Translations under genes and position numbers: made by a program
The notes under the pieces: generated by a model
What the model saw: only the letters and a program-made list of their open reading frames with translations
Database searches by the model: none
Told to the model about the DNA's origin: nothing
DNA from: Dysgonomonas sp. UBA5412
GTDB lineage: Bacteria > Bacteroidota > Bacteroidia > Bacteroidales > Dysgonomonadaceae
Assembly (NCBI GenBank): GCA_002409595.1
Contig: DHNQ01000029.1
Location: forward strand, 98,750-162,749
Length of the DNA stretch: 64,000 nt
Direction: 5' to 3'
Part shown: one piece after another, positions 1 to 9,800 of the stretch
Position numbering within the stretch: position 1 is the first letter of the stretch
Layout of the letters: every line of letters begins with the position of its first letter

Positions 1-45
1 GAGACTATTTTTTTCACATGATAGGTTAATTTCTGAATAACTTAG

Positions 46-82
46 AACAAGTGTTTTCAATCAAGGAAACACTTGTTTTTTT
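46..82 (+). terminator. Rho-independent terminator of a gene left of the window
   Basis: An 11-bp perfect stem (46-56 pairs with 67-77) is followed by a run of T to 82. No coding frame is visible in 1-228, so this most likely ends a rightward transcript entering from outside the window. The remaining bases to 228 hold only the upstream region of the next gene, with a TACTTTCG near-match to the Bacteroidetes -7 box at 198-205. Confidence 0.8.
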
Positions 83-228
83 ATAGGCTATTGATTATCC
101 AACAAACAGAATTACGCACTAGAACATTGTGTAATGCCTTGTTGATTCTCAAAATAAAACCAAATGACATCAAAGCGACATTCTTCTAATATTTTATTAC
201 TTTCGCAATTCACTTATTACAACTTATT

Positions 229-1089
229 ATGAAACTAATTATTACATTTATTTTATTCTGTCTTTTTTCCACCAACTCTTCTTTTGCAAAAGACAAAGAT
301 ATCTACCTGCCATCCGTTATAATGATGGAGGATCAAATGACAATCAGAATATCCTATGATGAACAAAAACGAATCGTATCCATATCCAATCTCAATGCGA
401 TGGGTCATACATATATCGACAGCTCCAGTATTAGTATACAATATGACAAAGAAGGACGTATTAAACAAAAGCTTCAATACTCGATGCTATGTGAAAAAGA
501 AGATATTAACAATATATTAAACACAACGAATTACACTTACGACTACGATTACACTAAAAAAGATACGATAACCCTTCGCAAATCAAAGCAGATAATATCA
601 GATGAATTAAACACTTATCCGATGGACACAAGTTATATAAAAATATACAGAGACTCGAATAATACTATAATTGAAAGGCCTTTTGTCGAAAAAAAAGATG
701 AAGTATCTATCACAAAAACCAAATTTGACAAAGATGGAAATATTTCAGATTATTATCAATCTATAAAAACAGCAATGAATCATATTACTACGCACTTTTT
801 CGTTGACGAATATATAAATAACAAATCAATATTTGAGAATGTAAATTTTGTAAGCAATTACAATAGAACACAGCTGAACATCATCCAAATATTTCTCATT
901 ATTGACCATGCTTCAAAAATACATGTAATGACAGAACTTATCCTTGATGAAAAGCAAAATTTAGAAGAAGAAAGAGGAACTATACAATACGAATATAACG
1001 AATTTGGCTACCCAATACGCTTAGAGATGAAGGATGAACAAAATAGCTCCAAAAATACTCTCATCACTATTGAATATATTAAATTATAA
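229..1089 (+). CDS. Secreted protein of unknown function with YD-like repeats
   Basis: I do not recognise a named family. Residues 1-20 form a signal peptide (basic start, hydrophobic core, cleavage after SSFA), so the protein is probably exported to the periplasm or surface. The mature part contains several short beta-rich units of the form Y/F-D-x-x-x-R/N-I, for example YDEQKR at 43-48, YDKEGR at 72-77, FDKDGN further on, and NEFGYP near the C-terminus. These resemble the YD/RHS-type repeats of Bacteroidetes surface proteins, but there is no toxin or adhesin domain. The gene stands alone: a terminator precedes it, and a bidirectional terminator separates it from the converging yigZ gene. 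Function unknown. Confidence 0.7.
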   Translation: MKLIITFILFCLFSTNSSFAKDKDIYLPSVIMMEDQMTIRISYDEQKRIVSISNLNAMGHTYIDSSSISIQYDKEGRIKQKLQYSMLCEKEDINNILNTTNYTYDYDYTKKDTITLRKSKQIISDELNTYPMDTSYIKIYRDSNNTIIERPFVEKKDEVSITKTKFDKDGNISDYYQSIKTAMNHITTHFFVDEYINNKSIFENVNFVSNYNRTQLNIIQIFLIIDHASKIHVMTELILDEKQNLEEERGTIQYEYNEFGYPIRLEMKDEQNSSKNTLITIEYIKL

Positions 1090-1131
1090 AGATTGTGATT
1101 CCATTATCAGACAGATAAATAATAAAAGAAA

Positions 1132-1158
1132 GGGTTGCTAAATTAAGCAACCCTTTTT
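1132..1158. terminator. Bidirectional terminator between converging genes
   Basis: An 8-bp stem (1132-1139 with 1146-1153) is flanked by A on the left and T on the right. It can therefore stop the rightward secreted-protein gene and the leftward yigZ gene, whose stop codon at 1157-1159 lies in the T run. Confidence 0.8.
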
Positions 1159-1762
1159 ATTTCTCCTCTATAAAAAAGTGAATACTTTCTACCTTTTCCA
1201 ATCTATTTTTTAATTCATCAAATTTCGATTTTCTTATTTCGAGCGTCATCATACAATCCATATCGTAACTTTGATCTACAATATTAGGCTCAAGATCCTT
1301 GACTATACGCATCACGTCATTCATAAAAGGATACTCAAACCCAAAAGACAGTCTGCAATCCACAGTCTTTTCTACGATGTTAGATTCATCAATAGCAGCT
1401 GCAGCAGCCTCACGATATGCTACAATAAGACCACTAGTACCTAATTTTATCCCGCCGAAGTATCGCACAACAGCAACAAGAATATCCGTCAATTCATTTG
1501 AATTTATCTGACCCAATATAGGCTTGCCCGCAGTACCCGAAGGCTCTCCATCATCATTGGCTCTAAATTCAGACCTATCCGAACCTAACATATAAGCCCA
1601 GCACACATGCCGAGCATCATAATATTCTTTACGAAGCTTATCCAACTCATTCTTAACCTCGTCAACAGATTGAACAGGAATAGCATAAGCAATAAATTTA
1701 CTTCTCTTTTCAGAATAAACAGCCTTATATGTTTCTGTTATTGTTTTATAAACATCGTCCAT
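1157..1762 (-). CDS. yigZ: YigZ/IMPACT family protein
   Basis: This is a 201-residue member of the UPF0029/IMPACT family. The N-terminal half carries the family signatures ARHVCWAYMLG, DDGEPSGTAGKP and VVRYFGGIKLG, and the C-terminal half is the usual small ferredoxin-like DUF1949 region. IMPACT proteins are linked to translation regulation in eukaryotes; the bacterial role is not well settled. I start it at the ATG at 1762 (MDDVYKT); a longer frame would need an upstream in-frame codon at 1780 with no family similarity. A TATCTTTG box sits only a few bases before this ATG (1769-1776), so transcripts may be nearly leaderless. A second promoter further upstream (1951-1982) could also read through into it. 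Confidence 0.88.
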   Translation of the reverse strand: MDDVYKTITETYKAVYSEKRSKFIAYAIPVQSVDEVKNELDKLRKEYYDARHVCWAYMLGSDRSEFRANDDGEPSGTAGKPILGQINSNELTDILVAVVRYFGGIKLGTSGLIVAYREAAAAAIDESNIVEKTVDCRLSFGFEYPFMNDVMRIVKDLEPNIVDQSYDMDCMMTLEIRKSKFDELKNRLEKVESIHFFIEEK

Positions 1763-1850
1763 ACAATGCAAAGATAACATTTTTAGAGAAAGGGATAGTT
1801 TAGATAGGCTGACACTATAGTCTCATCATATTTAACCATTGGCATTTCAA

Positions 1851-1937
1851 TCATTTACAGATCACATCAGGTCTAAAAATAGGAATGGTTGTCTCACGAC
1901 AACCAATCTTCACTCCTAACCATAAATCTAATACCAT
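1851..1937 (-). other. Candidate small structured RNA or 28-codon ORF upstream of yigZ
   Basis: On the minus strand an ATG at 1937 opens a clean 28-codon frame beginning MVLDLWLGVKIGCRE and ending in ICK before a TGA at 1851-1853. The same bases form a striking hairpin: an 8-bp helix (1886-1893 with 1898-1905) closed by a GUGA tetraloop of the GNRA class. An outer TAGGA/TCCTA helix encloses it and is directly followed by TTTTT, as in an intrinsic terminator. A well-spaced Bacteroidetes promoter lies about 13 bases upstream. It could be a small RNA, a small protein, or a leader of yigZ; I cannot decide from one sequence. The hairpin core recurs at 55977-55988. Confidence 0.45.
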
Positions 1938-1950
1938 GAAAAATACTTTA

Positions 1951-1982
1951 CAAAGGTAAAGAGTATTTACCACACACACAAA
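1951..1982 (-). promoter_or_regulatory. Bacteroidetes-type promoter (leftward)
   Basis: TTTG at 1979-1982 and TACCTTTG at 1951-1958 are separated by 20 bases. This matches the primary sigma factor consensus of Bacteroidetes. The predicted start near 1945 would produce the small RNA/ORF at 1851-1937 and possibly yigZ. Confidence 0.65.
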
Positions 1983-2198
1983 CAAAAAGTATATTAAAAT
2001 AATAATTTAACATTATTATAATACATATACATCATATTGAATATCTTTTTTAATAACAACTAAACATTGTAACTACAATATGAATATTTAAATATTTTTT
2101 CACTTCACACCGAAAAACATTATGGCATCATTTTTGTTTCAATATAATAGATAAAGAAAATTAAGGTTTTTATCTAAAACAGTTCTTAGAATAAACCT
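1983..2198. other. AT-rich intergenic region before clpC
   Basis: This stretch is strongly AT-rich with short imperfect palindromes and no coding frame. It separates the leftward promoter at 1951-1982 from the clpC promoter. I see no CIRCE-like operator in it. Confidence 0.4.
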
Positions 2199-2206
2199 TA
2201 TATTTG
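2199..2206 (+). promoter_or_regulatory. -7 box of the clpC promoter
   Basis: TATATTTG matches TAnnTTTG and lies 33 bases before the clpC ATG. A clear -33 TTTG is not present at the expected distance, so the promoter may be weak or may use an alternative sigma factor. Confidence 0.5.
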
Positions 2207-2239
2207 TAGTATTCGCATAAAACATCAAATAAGACGGTT

Positions 2240-4750
2240 ATGGAAAATAATTTTTCACCTAGAGTCCGCAAAATCATGGCTTATAGCCGCGAGGAGGCCG
2301 GACGTCTGCAAACCAGTTATCTTGCACCCGAACATTTGATGCTTGGACTTCTTCGTAATGGAGAGGGATTAGCCATACAGGCATTGAAGGATTTTGGTAT
2401 TGATTTGGTAGAGTTAAAAGATAGTATAGACAATAACATATTAAAGCAACAGGAGGATGCATATCCAAACAGCGAAATAGTATTGAATAAAAGCACTGAA
2501 AAGATTCTAAAAATGAGTATTCTGGAAGCACGCTTAACTAAAAGTCAAGAAACTGACTCCGAGCATCTGCTTCTTGCCATACTTAAAGATCATGACAATA
2601 GTGCAGCTACGCTGTTAGAAGAATATCATATGGATTATAACGGAGCTTTCACCTATATTAAAAGTATGGGTGACATATTGCACAATTCGAACGAAACTCC
2701 TCGCATGGGAGCAGACTTCACCGATGACGAGGAAGAAGAGGATGAAGCTATGAACAGCAACTCTAATGTAGGAACTCAACAACCCCGTCAGGCAACAGAT
2801 ACGCCGGTGCTGGATAATTTTGGCACGGACATGACTAAGGCTGCAATGGAGAACAGATTGGATCCTATTGTAGGTCGTGAGAAAGAAATAGAACGTCTGG
2901 CTCAAATACTTAGCCGACGCAAAAAGAACAATCCTATATTGATTGGCGAACCGGGAGTCGGTAAGTCAGCAATAGTAGAAGGATTGGCCCTTCGCATTAC
3001 CCAGAAAAAGGTATCACGCGTATTGTTCGACAAACGAGTTATTGCCTTGGATATGGCATCAGTAGTAGCAGGAACAAAGTATAGAGGACAATTTGAAGAA
3101 CGTATAAAAGCAATATTAAACGAATTATCAAAAAATCCGAATATTATATTGTTTATCGACGAAATTCATACAATTGTCGGAGCCGGTGGTGCAACAGGAT
3201 CACTCGATGCCGCTAATATGCTGAAACCAGCTTTGGCTCGGGGAGAAATACAATGTATCGGTGCTACCACCTTAGACGAATATCGCAAGAATATTGAAAA
3301 GGACGGAGCATTGGAACGTCGTTTCCAAAAAGTATTGGTAGATCCTACAACGGCAGACGAAACATTGCAGATATTGAATAATATCAAAGAACGCTACGAA
3401 GAGCATCATAATGTAAAATATACAGATGAAGCCCTACTAGCGTGTGTCAAATTGACTGACAGATATATTACAGATCGCAACTTCCCTGACAAGGCAATAG
3501 ATGCACTGGATGAAGCCGGATCGCGTATGCATATAGCAAACATACAAGTTCCGAAAGAGATTGAAGAAATCGAAGCTGAGCTAAAAAGTGTAATCGAACA
3601 AAAAGGTGAAGCAGTAAAAGCTCAAAAGTACGAGTTAGCTGCCAGCTTCAGAGACACACAGCGTCAGTTGATGTCAAAATTGGAAGAAGCAGAAGCTGCA
3701 TGGAAAGCTTCTCTAAAAGAGAAACCTGAAACAGTAGATGCCGAAATGGTTTCGGAAGTAGTATCCATGATGTCCGGTGTACCTGTACAACGTATAGGAG
3801 AGTCGGAAGGAGCTAAGCTAATAGGCATGAAAGATAGCCTCAAGGCTGCAGTTATAGGTCAGGACGAAGCTGTTAATAAAATAGTAAAAGCAATACAACG
3901 AAACAGAATCGGGCTTAAAGACCCTAATCGTCCGATAGGTTCATTTATGTTTCTTGGACCAACAGGGGTAGGTAAAACCCATCTGGCAAAAAAGATTGCA
4001 GAGCAGTTATTTGATTCGGCAGATGCCCTTATCCGTATAGACATGAGCGAATATATGGAGAAATTCAATGTATCGCGTTTGGTTGGAGCACCTCCGGGAT
4101 ATGTAGGATATGAAGAAGGAGGTTTGCTTAGTGAGAAAGTTCGCCGTAAACCATATTCAGTAATATTACTCGATGAAATAGAGAAAGCTCATCCTGATGT
4201 ATTCAACATATTGCTTCAAGTAATGGATGAAGGACACTTGACCGACAGCATGGGGCGCAAAGTAGACTTTAAGAATACGATTCTGATTATGACATCCAAT
4301 GTGGGTACACGTCAACTAAAAGATTTTGGTGGAGGTATTGGTTTTAATAAACAATCGGCAGCTAATAGAGAATACTCAAGAAGTGTTTTACAAAAAGCTC
4401 TGAACAAAACATTCTCGCCGGAGTTTTTAAATCGTGTTGACGATATTATTACATTTGATCAGTTAGATAAAACATCTATTGAAAAGATCATAGATATCGA
4501 ACTAAACGGATTCTACAAGCGTATGACTGAGCTAGGATATAACATAGACCTGAGTCAGGAAGCAAAAGACTTTCTTGCAGAAAAAGGATATGATGTACAA
4601 TTTGGCGCTCGTCCGCTAAAGAGAGCTATTCAAAACTATGTAGAAGATGAGATAGCAGAGTTGGTATTATCCGGAGCTGTAAAAGAAGGTGGTACAATAT
4701 CTTTTGAAGTAGATAAAGAAAATGATAAACTAAAGGCTTTGGCTAAATAA
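2240..4750 (+). CDS. clpC: ATP-dependent Clp protease ATPase subunit ClpC
   Basis: This 836-residue class I Hsp100/Clp unfoldase uses two AAA+ modules to thread proteins into the ClpP peptidase. The N-terminal double Clp-N repeat covers about residues 5-145, followed by an acidic linker near 160. The first AAA+ domain has Walker A GEPGVGKS at 236-243 and a Walker B ending FIDEIH. A middle segment contains a UVR-like motif (KYELAASFRDTQRQL), which separates ClpC from ClpA and ClpB. The second AAA+ domain has GPTGVGKT near 573 and a GARPLKRAI sensor-2 motif near the C-terminus. Length and all key motifs are intact. It is a single-gene transcript ending at a strong terminator. No ctsR or mcsAB partner genes are adjacent. 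Confidence 0.97.
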   Translation: MENNFSPRVRKIMAYSREEAGRLQTSYLAPEHLMLGLLRNGEGLAIQALKDFGIDLVELKDSIDNNILKQQEDAYPNSEIVLNKSTEKILKMSILEARLTKSQETDSEHLLLAILKDHDNSAATLLEEYHMDYNGAFTYIKSMGDILHNSNETPRMGADFTDDEEEEDEAMNSNSNVGTQQPRQATDTPVLDNFGTDMTKAAMENRLDPIVGREKEIERLAQILSRRKKNNPILIGEPGVGKSAIVEGLALRITQKKVSRVLFDKRVIALDMASVVAGTKYRGQFEERIKAILNELSKNPNIILFIDEIHTIVGAGGATGSLDAANMLKPALARGEIQCIGATTLDEYRKNIEKDGALERRFQKVLVDPTTADETLQILNNIKERYEEHHNVKYTDEALLACVKLTDRYITDRNFPDKAIDALDEAGSRMHIANIQVPKEIEEIEAELKSVIEQKGEAVKAQKYELAASFRDTQRQLMSKLEEAEAAWKASLKEKPETVDAEMVSEVVSMMSGVPVQRIGESEGAKLIGMKDSLKAAVIGQDEAVNKIVKAIQRNRIGLKDPNRPIGSFMFLGPTGVGKTHLAKKIAEQLFDSADALIRIDMSEYMEKFNVSRLVGAPPGYVGYEEGGLLSEKVRRKPYSVILLDEIEKAHPDVFNILLQVMDEGHLTDSMGRKVDFKNTILIMTSNVGTRQLKDFGGGIGFNKQSAANREYSRSVLQKALNKTFSPEFLNRVDDIITFDQLDKTSIEKIIDIELNGFYKRMTELGYNIDLSQEAKDFLAEKGYDVQFGARPLKRAIQNYVEDEIAELVLSGAVKEGGTISFEVDKENDKLKALAK

Positions 4751-4767
4751 TTTATCTATAAATATGC

Positions 4768-4800
4768 AAAGAGGGACAAATTTGATTTGTCCCTCTTTTT
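4768..4800. terminator. Bidirectional terminator after clpC
   Basis: A 13-bp perfect stem (4768-4780 with 4786-4798) with a 5-base loop is followed by a T run. It lies between clpC and the converging gene ending at 4801. Confidence 0.88.
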
Positions 4801-5403
4801 TTATTGCAAGTTCCGAAGATGTCTTAACAATTCTTCTTTCATAACAGTAACTTTCAAACCAACTGAATCATTAGCCTTCTGAAAGTCAGAATCATCATCC
4901 AACTTTCTATGTCGACGAACAAATTCATCTATACTGTCAGTTTCTTTATATCCTTCAAATATCCGTTCCTTAGCAATCCGTGCTTTATCCACAATCAGAG
5001 CTATATCCGCTAATACAGGAATGAGAGTCAGAGCCTGTAAAACATCTTTTAGCAATTGAAAATCGAGAGAAACACAAAAATCATCCGACTCTACAATATG
5101 TAACCATTGCAATACACATCTGATTCCTTCTTTTGAAACACCTTGTATAGGATTATAATGCTTATCATACAAATCTTCACGAATAGCCGATACAGTCCTA
5201 TTAAAATCATTTTTCTCAGCTTCATAATACTGGGTAGCCATCTGCTCATCACATCCGGTCATCTGTACAATTTCTTTTATAGATTTGGCTTTGAACAAGT
5301 AAATACACTTTTCTATATCTCCATCATTCTCCCGCAACAGTTGCAAAGCTTCTGTGATAGGTATAGGTAGAACTTTTCGTAATTCTTTTATTTTATCTGT
5401 CAT
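4801..5403 (-). CDS. Conserved hypothetical protein with N-terminal UBA/TS-N-like helices
   Basis: The 200-residue cytoplasmic protein starts at the ATG at 5403 (MTDKIKELRK); a longer frame to 5436 adds only an unlikely hydrophobic stretch. Residues about 1-70 read as two helical units, with PITEALQLLRENDGDIEKC and a second unit around IVQMTGCDEQMATQYYE. This resembles the three-helix UBA/TS-N fold found at the N-terminus of elongation factor Ts. The rest is mostly helical and charged, with no motif I recognise, no signal peptide and no membrane segment. It shares its upstream region with the divergent creatininase-family gene. The UBA/TS-N link is inferred from pattern only. Function unknown. 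Confidence 0.7.
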   Translation of the reverse strand: MTDKIKELRKVLPIPITEALQLLRENDGDIEKCIYLFKAKSIKEIVQMTGCDEQMATQYYEAEKNDFNRTVSAIREDLYDKHYNPIQGVSKEGIRCVLQWLHIVESDDFCVSLDFQLLKDVLQALTLIPVLADIALIVDKARIAKERIFEGYKETDSIDEFVRRHRKLDDDSDFQKANDSVGLKVTVMKEELLRHLRNLQ

Positions 5404-5473
5404 TTTATATTTTTTGAACAAAGATAGTAAAAGCAATAAATACTATCTTTATAGATATTTAAAACCAAACTTA

Positions 5474-6232
5474 ATGATGAATTCTCAATTTGACATATTA
5501 ACTGCAATATATAACGATACTAAAGATCAGCAATATAAATATGCCGTTCTTCCCTGGGGAGCAACAGAGCCTCACAATTATCATTTGCCTTATCTCACCG
5601 ATTGCTACTTATCGCATGGCATATCGGTAGATGCTGTGGTTAAGACATACCGCAAAGCCGGAATAAAAGGAATGGTGTTACCTCCAATACCTTTCGGATC
5701 TCAGAATCCGGGTCAAAGAGAACTTCCATTTTGCCTCCACACAAGATATGAAACTCAAAGAGCCATTTTAGGCGACATAGTTTCTTCGCTAAACTATCAA
5801 GGTATAACAACATTAATAATTGTGAACGGGCACGGAGGTAATAACTTTAAGAATATGATACGGGACTTAGCCGTAGACTATCCCGATTTTCTTATTGCCA
5901 CAAGTGACTGGTTTGCCTTAACTCCTCAGAAAGAGTTTTTTGACGAAATAGATGACCATGCCGGAGAAATGGAAACATCGGCAATGATGCATTATCACCC
6001 AGAACTAGTTGATCTCAACCTTGCCGGAAGCGGAAAATATACTCCTTTCAGTTCGCAATCTCTTGTAGACAAGACAGGTTGGATACCTCGCAACTGGGCA
6101 AAGGTATCGGAAGATACAGGTATCGGAAATCCCCAAAAGTCTACTGCTGAAAAGGGTGCAAGATGTGCCGATTTTGCCAGCGAAAAATTGTCTGATCTAT
6201 TTATCGACTTGGCAAATAGGGATATTTATTAA
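5474..6232 (+). CDS. Creatininase-family amidohydrolase
   Basis: This 252-residue protein has the metal-binding signatures of the creatininase/MftE/FAPy-deformylase superfamily. These are WGATEPHNYHLPYLTD (the equivalent of the E-x-H-G-x-H-L-P-x-x-T-D site), VNGHGGNN and DDHAGEMETS. Such enzymes hydrolyse cyclic amides or formamides with a two-metal site in the cytoplasm. The exact substrate (creatinine, a formamidopyrimidine or another amide) cannot be read from the sequence. The start is at the double ATG at 5474; the frame extends upstream to 5354 but that part overlaps the divergent gene and lacks family similarity. It converges on the lipoprotein gene ending at 6252, with only 19 bases between stops and no visible terminator. 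Confidence 0.85.
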   Translation: MMNSQFDILTAIYNDTKDQQYKYAVLPWGATEPHNYHLPYLTDCYLSHGISVDAVVKTYRKAGIKGMVLPPIPFGSQNPGQRELPFCLHTRYETQRAILGDIVSSLNYQGITTLIIVNGHGGNNFKNMIRDLAVDYPDFLIATSDWFALTPQKEFFDEIDDHAGEMETSAMMHYHPELVDLNLAGSGKYTPFSSQSLVDKTGWIPRNWAKVSEDTGIGNPQKSTAEKGARCADFASEKLSDLFIDLANRDIY

Positions 6233-6251
6233 CCGAAGCAACTATCTTGTA

Positions 6252-6869
6252 TTATTTGCCTAACAGCGATCTGTATTTTTCTAAAGATTCATACTGTTCA
6301 TATCCGCCTAAGTCCATTACAACAGTAGCTTCGATAGGTTTCCACTCACTATTCTCTAATTTATACAAATACATTTCGTATGGCATAGATACAACATATT
6401 CGCCCTTTGTAGATGCAGTATTCACAGTGAGATATTGCGCCGGAATAAAACGTCCTATTATATCAAAATCAGACAGATCTAAACCGGTTCTTATTTTCCA
6501 ATTTATTTTTTTGACTGCATCATCATCATAATATAAGTTGCCTAATGAATCTTCTGACAGTTTGACATTATTCTTCTTATCAAAGTCTTTATATATCTCG
6601 TGTACTTCTTTCGTCTTAGGAATATACAATATCGAATATTGCCCCTCCCCTTCTCTCATATAGACAGAAGAAGGAATATCCATCATCAGATCGACCAACA
6701 AATCCTGACTTAAATCAAAACGCTGAGCTATCTCCTCGCTTGTAAGCTCTTTAGCAGTGTTTGCTTGTGTTGTTTTGCTTTGATCTGCATTGTCTTGCTT
6801 TTTACTATTTCCACACGAGGATACCCCCACAATGAAGATACTCGCTAATACGATTCCTTTAAATTTCAT
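6252..6869 (-). CDS. Lipoprotein of unknown function
   Basis: The 205-residue product begins at the ATG at 6869 and has a type II signal peptide, with lipobox VSSC placing the lipid-modified cysteine at residue 19. A low-complexity linker rich in K, Q, N and T follows, as usual for outer-membrane lipoproteins in this phylum. The mature domain has no motif I can name. The ATG lies five bases after the addA stop codon (6875-6877), so the gene is almost certainly the last of the SUI1-addA operon and may be translationally coupled. That pairing need not imply a joint function. A TTG-start version from 6878 overlaps addA and is less likely. Confidence 0.75.
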   Translation of the reverse strand: MKFKGIVLASIFIVGVSSCGNSKKQDNADQSKTTQANTAKELTSEEIAQRFDLSQDLLVDLMMDIPSSVYMREGEGQYSILYIPKTKEVHEIYKDFDKKNNVKLSEDSLGNLYYDDDAVKKINWKIRTGLDLSDFDIIGRFIPAQYLTVNTASTKGEYVVSMPYEMYLYKLENSEWKPIEATVVMDLGGYEQYESLEKYRSLLGK

Positions 6870-6874
6870 ATAGT

Positions 6875-9800
6875 TCAAATTTCTATTACTTTACCTAATT
6901 TTATATAACAAATATAGCCTTTTACATTATCATAACCCATCTTACGTACCTGATCCGTATAATATTTAACTTGTCGGATATATTTACGATCTTCTTTTTC
7001 TCCAAATTTATAATCTATGACTACCACTTCATCTTCCTTGATCATAACCCTATCAGGGCGGCTAAATGTACCTTTGGGTTGTAATATCTGTACTTCATTC
7101 AATATGCGGTATTCACCCGAATACCATGAAGCCACTAACGGCTCTGACAGATAATCGGACAACAGCCTTTTTATCTCTGATTTTTCATCCTGAGTTATAT
7201 CGCCCGATATATGATAAGTCTCAATGGCATCCTCAATATCAGCCGTAGTCTGTATCTTGCTAACTATCTCATGCATAAGAGTTCCATAGTCACGCTGCCC
7301 TGAATTAGTGAAATAATACTTATTCTTCAATAACAGCCTCACCCTATCTTCGTACGGAACACTCGACAATCCATCTACATTAATTTCTTCGGTCACAGAC
7401 GGTTTAATCTTCTTTACAGGCAGATACCCGGCTCCAAGATCAAAAAGCCCCGTCTCTTCATCCAAATATTGCGTCAGATCAATAAGCTCCCTATCGGATG
7501 TGGATAGATCAGTCGTAGAATTGACACAAGCCCAAAGAAGAGAGGATATATTTGTCACATCGTTTTTCTTTGGCTTGGGAGCAAAGGCTATTAATTCATT
7601 TTTAGCACGGGTAAAGGCTACATAAAGCACATTTATATTATCAATAAAAGCATGCAATCGCTCATCAAAATATTCATAGTCAAAAATCGTATTCTTCAAT
7701 TTCTGCGAATACTTTACAGGTACAAGATGCAATTTATCGAACGGCTCTACTTGTGGATGACACCAAAGAATGGTTGTCAATTTATGATCTATTTCCCAAT
7801 TGCAAAAAGGAAGCAGCACAACATCAAACCCCAACCCTTTCGATTTATGTATTGTCATTATCCGAATGGCATCTTGTCCATCGGGGGTGAAAATAGTTTT
7901 ATTCGAACCGATTTCGTCCCACCATTTTAAGAAGGCATCGAGATCGGAAGAGTTACGAACAGTGAAATCGAGTACCATATCTAAAAACGACTGTATATAT
8001 ATCTGTTCGTTGTCTTCCATTGCATTGCGGAAGAGTTCAAATATCTCTTCCGTCATTTCATATAGAGGCAATTCTCGGATACGGTTCAACACGACTACTA
8101 CTTCATCAGGCAGATCTTCTTTGGCAGAGAAGTATTTCAACAGTGCATCCTCAGCATTCAGCTGATTGCTATACTTAAAATATTCATATACGGCTAGAGC
8201 CTTCAAAGAAGTATCGAGAGGGTTATGCAGATATTTGAGCAAAGCTACAATCAGCTTAATACTTTTAGAGTTACTAACAAATAAAGCTTCGTCTGATATT
8301 ATATCATAACGGTAACGCGAGTCAGGATGCTGATTCTTATACTCCAGCAGACAGTTAGCCACATCTGCCCCCTCCTTCTTGGTACGCACTAATATGGCTA
8401 TATCCTTCAGGCTGTAACCTCTATCCTGCAACTCTTCAATTTGCAGCGGAAGCTGCTCCAAGACGTAGTCTTGCCATGTATATTCGTCTGTATCCACAAA
8501 CTCTACTTTCACATGCCCCAAATTGCCTTTACGACTATCAGGCATATATTGATAAAGGTCGCCGTACGCTTTTTTTATACGAGTAGTAAATGGCGTCAGG
8601 CGCTTATCGTCAGTATCGGATAAGGCACTATTGTAAGTATCTTGGAGCAGATTTGCTCCGAGAGTAAAGACAGCATTATTGAAAGCAATAACGTTGTACG
8701 CACTTCGCCAATTGGCATCCAACGTTTCATGGTCAATGCCTTCTGTCAAGAAATCCTGATCAAGTTGCTCATCTAATAATTTCCAATCAGAGTTTCGCCA
8801 CCGATAGATACTTTGCTTCACATCGCCTACTATAAAGTTCTGGTTTCCACTGCCGAGACTATCACGCACCAAGGGCAGAAAATTTTGCCATTGCATACCC
8901 GATGTATCCTGAAACTCGTCTATCATATAGTTATTGATACGCAAACCAACTTTCTCGTATATAAAAGGAGATTCATTACCCTCTATTATACGATTCAACA
9001 GTTCGGTAGTATCGGATATGAGCATCATATTATTTTCTGCTGCATATTCGCGTATCTTCTTATCCACGTCACCGAGAATACCTAATGTAAAGAAATATCG
9101 GTTTATTTCATACGCAGTCTGATATGTGCGCGAATTGTCGTAATGATAAATTATATCACACACACAACTATTAAGCTCGGGATAGGCATCTTCGATTTTA
9201 GCCTTTACAGCAGTTCCCGTTTTTGCAGTGTACCAATTTGGCACCTCATCTGCCAACGAGCGGAAGGTATTTGTAGGTTCATCAATAGCACCATTCGCCC
9301 ACTTGAGAAAGCTGAAAAAGGGAGAACGTGTACCACCCTTAAAATCTTCCGGTCTCAAGTCGTAACGAGTCATTATATTGAGAGCCTTTTCCCCTATTTG
9401 CTGAGAGGTAGTTTCAAAAACCTGAATGATCGCAAACAGCATATCTTTGTAATCGGTCATCAAGCCTTTATCAGTAATATCAGCCTGTACCTGATTGCTA
9501 TATGCCTTATAGCTTTCCTTAAATATTTCTTTTGACAAAGACTGTATGTCTGCTCGTATATTCCATGTTTCGCCGTTTTCAACCTTTTCTTCCGAAAAGC
9601 GAATCAGCCAATCCAGCAAGAGTTTATTATCGGTACGTTCCAGATCATAAAGCATGGAGTCGATAGCTTCTCCCAGAACCTTGTCCGTATCCAATTCGAC
9701 ATTATAACCTCCGCCTAAACCGATTTCACGAGTGAAGGCTCGCATTGTCTGCTGAAAGAATTTATCAATCGTACTGACCGAAAATGCAGAATAGTCATGT

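Noticed and set aside
6876..6878. TTG start of the lipoprotein gene overlapping addA
   Set aside because: The ATG at 6869, five bases past the addA stop, gives a standard lipoprotein signal peptide.
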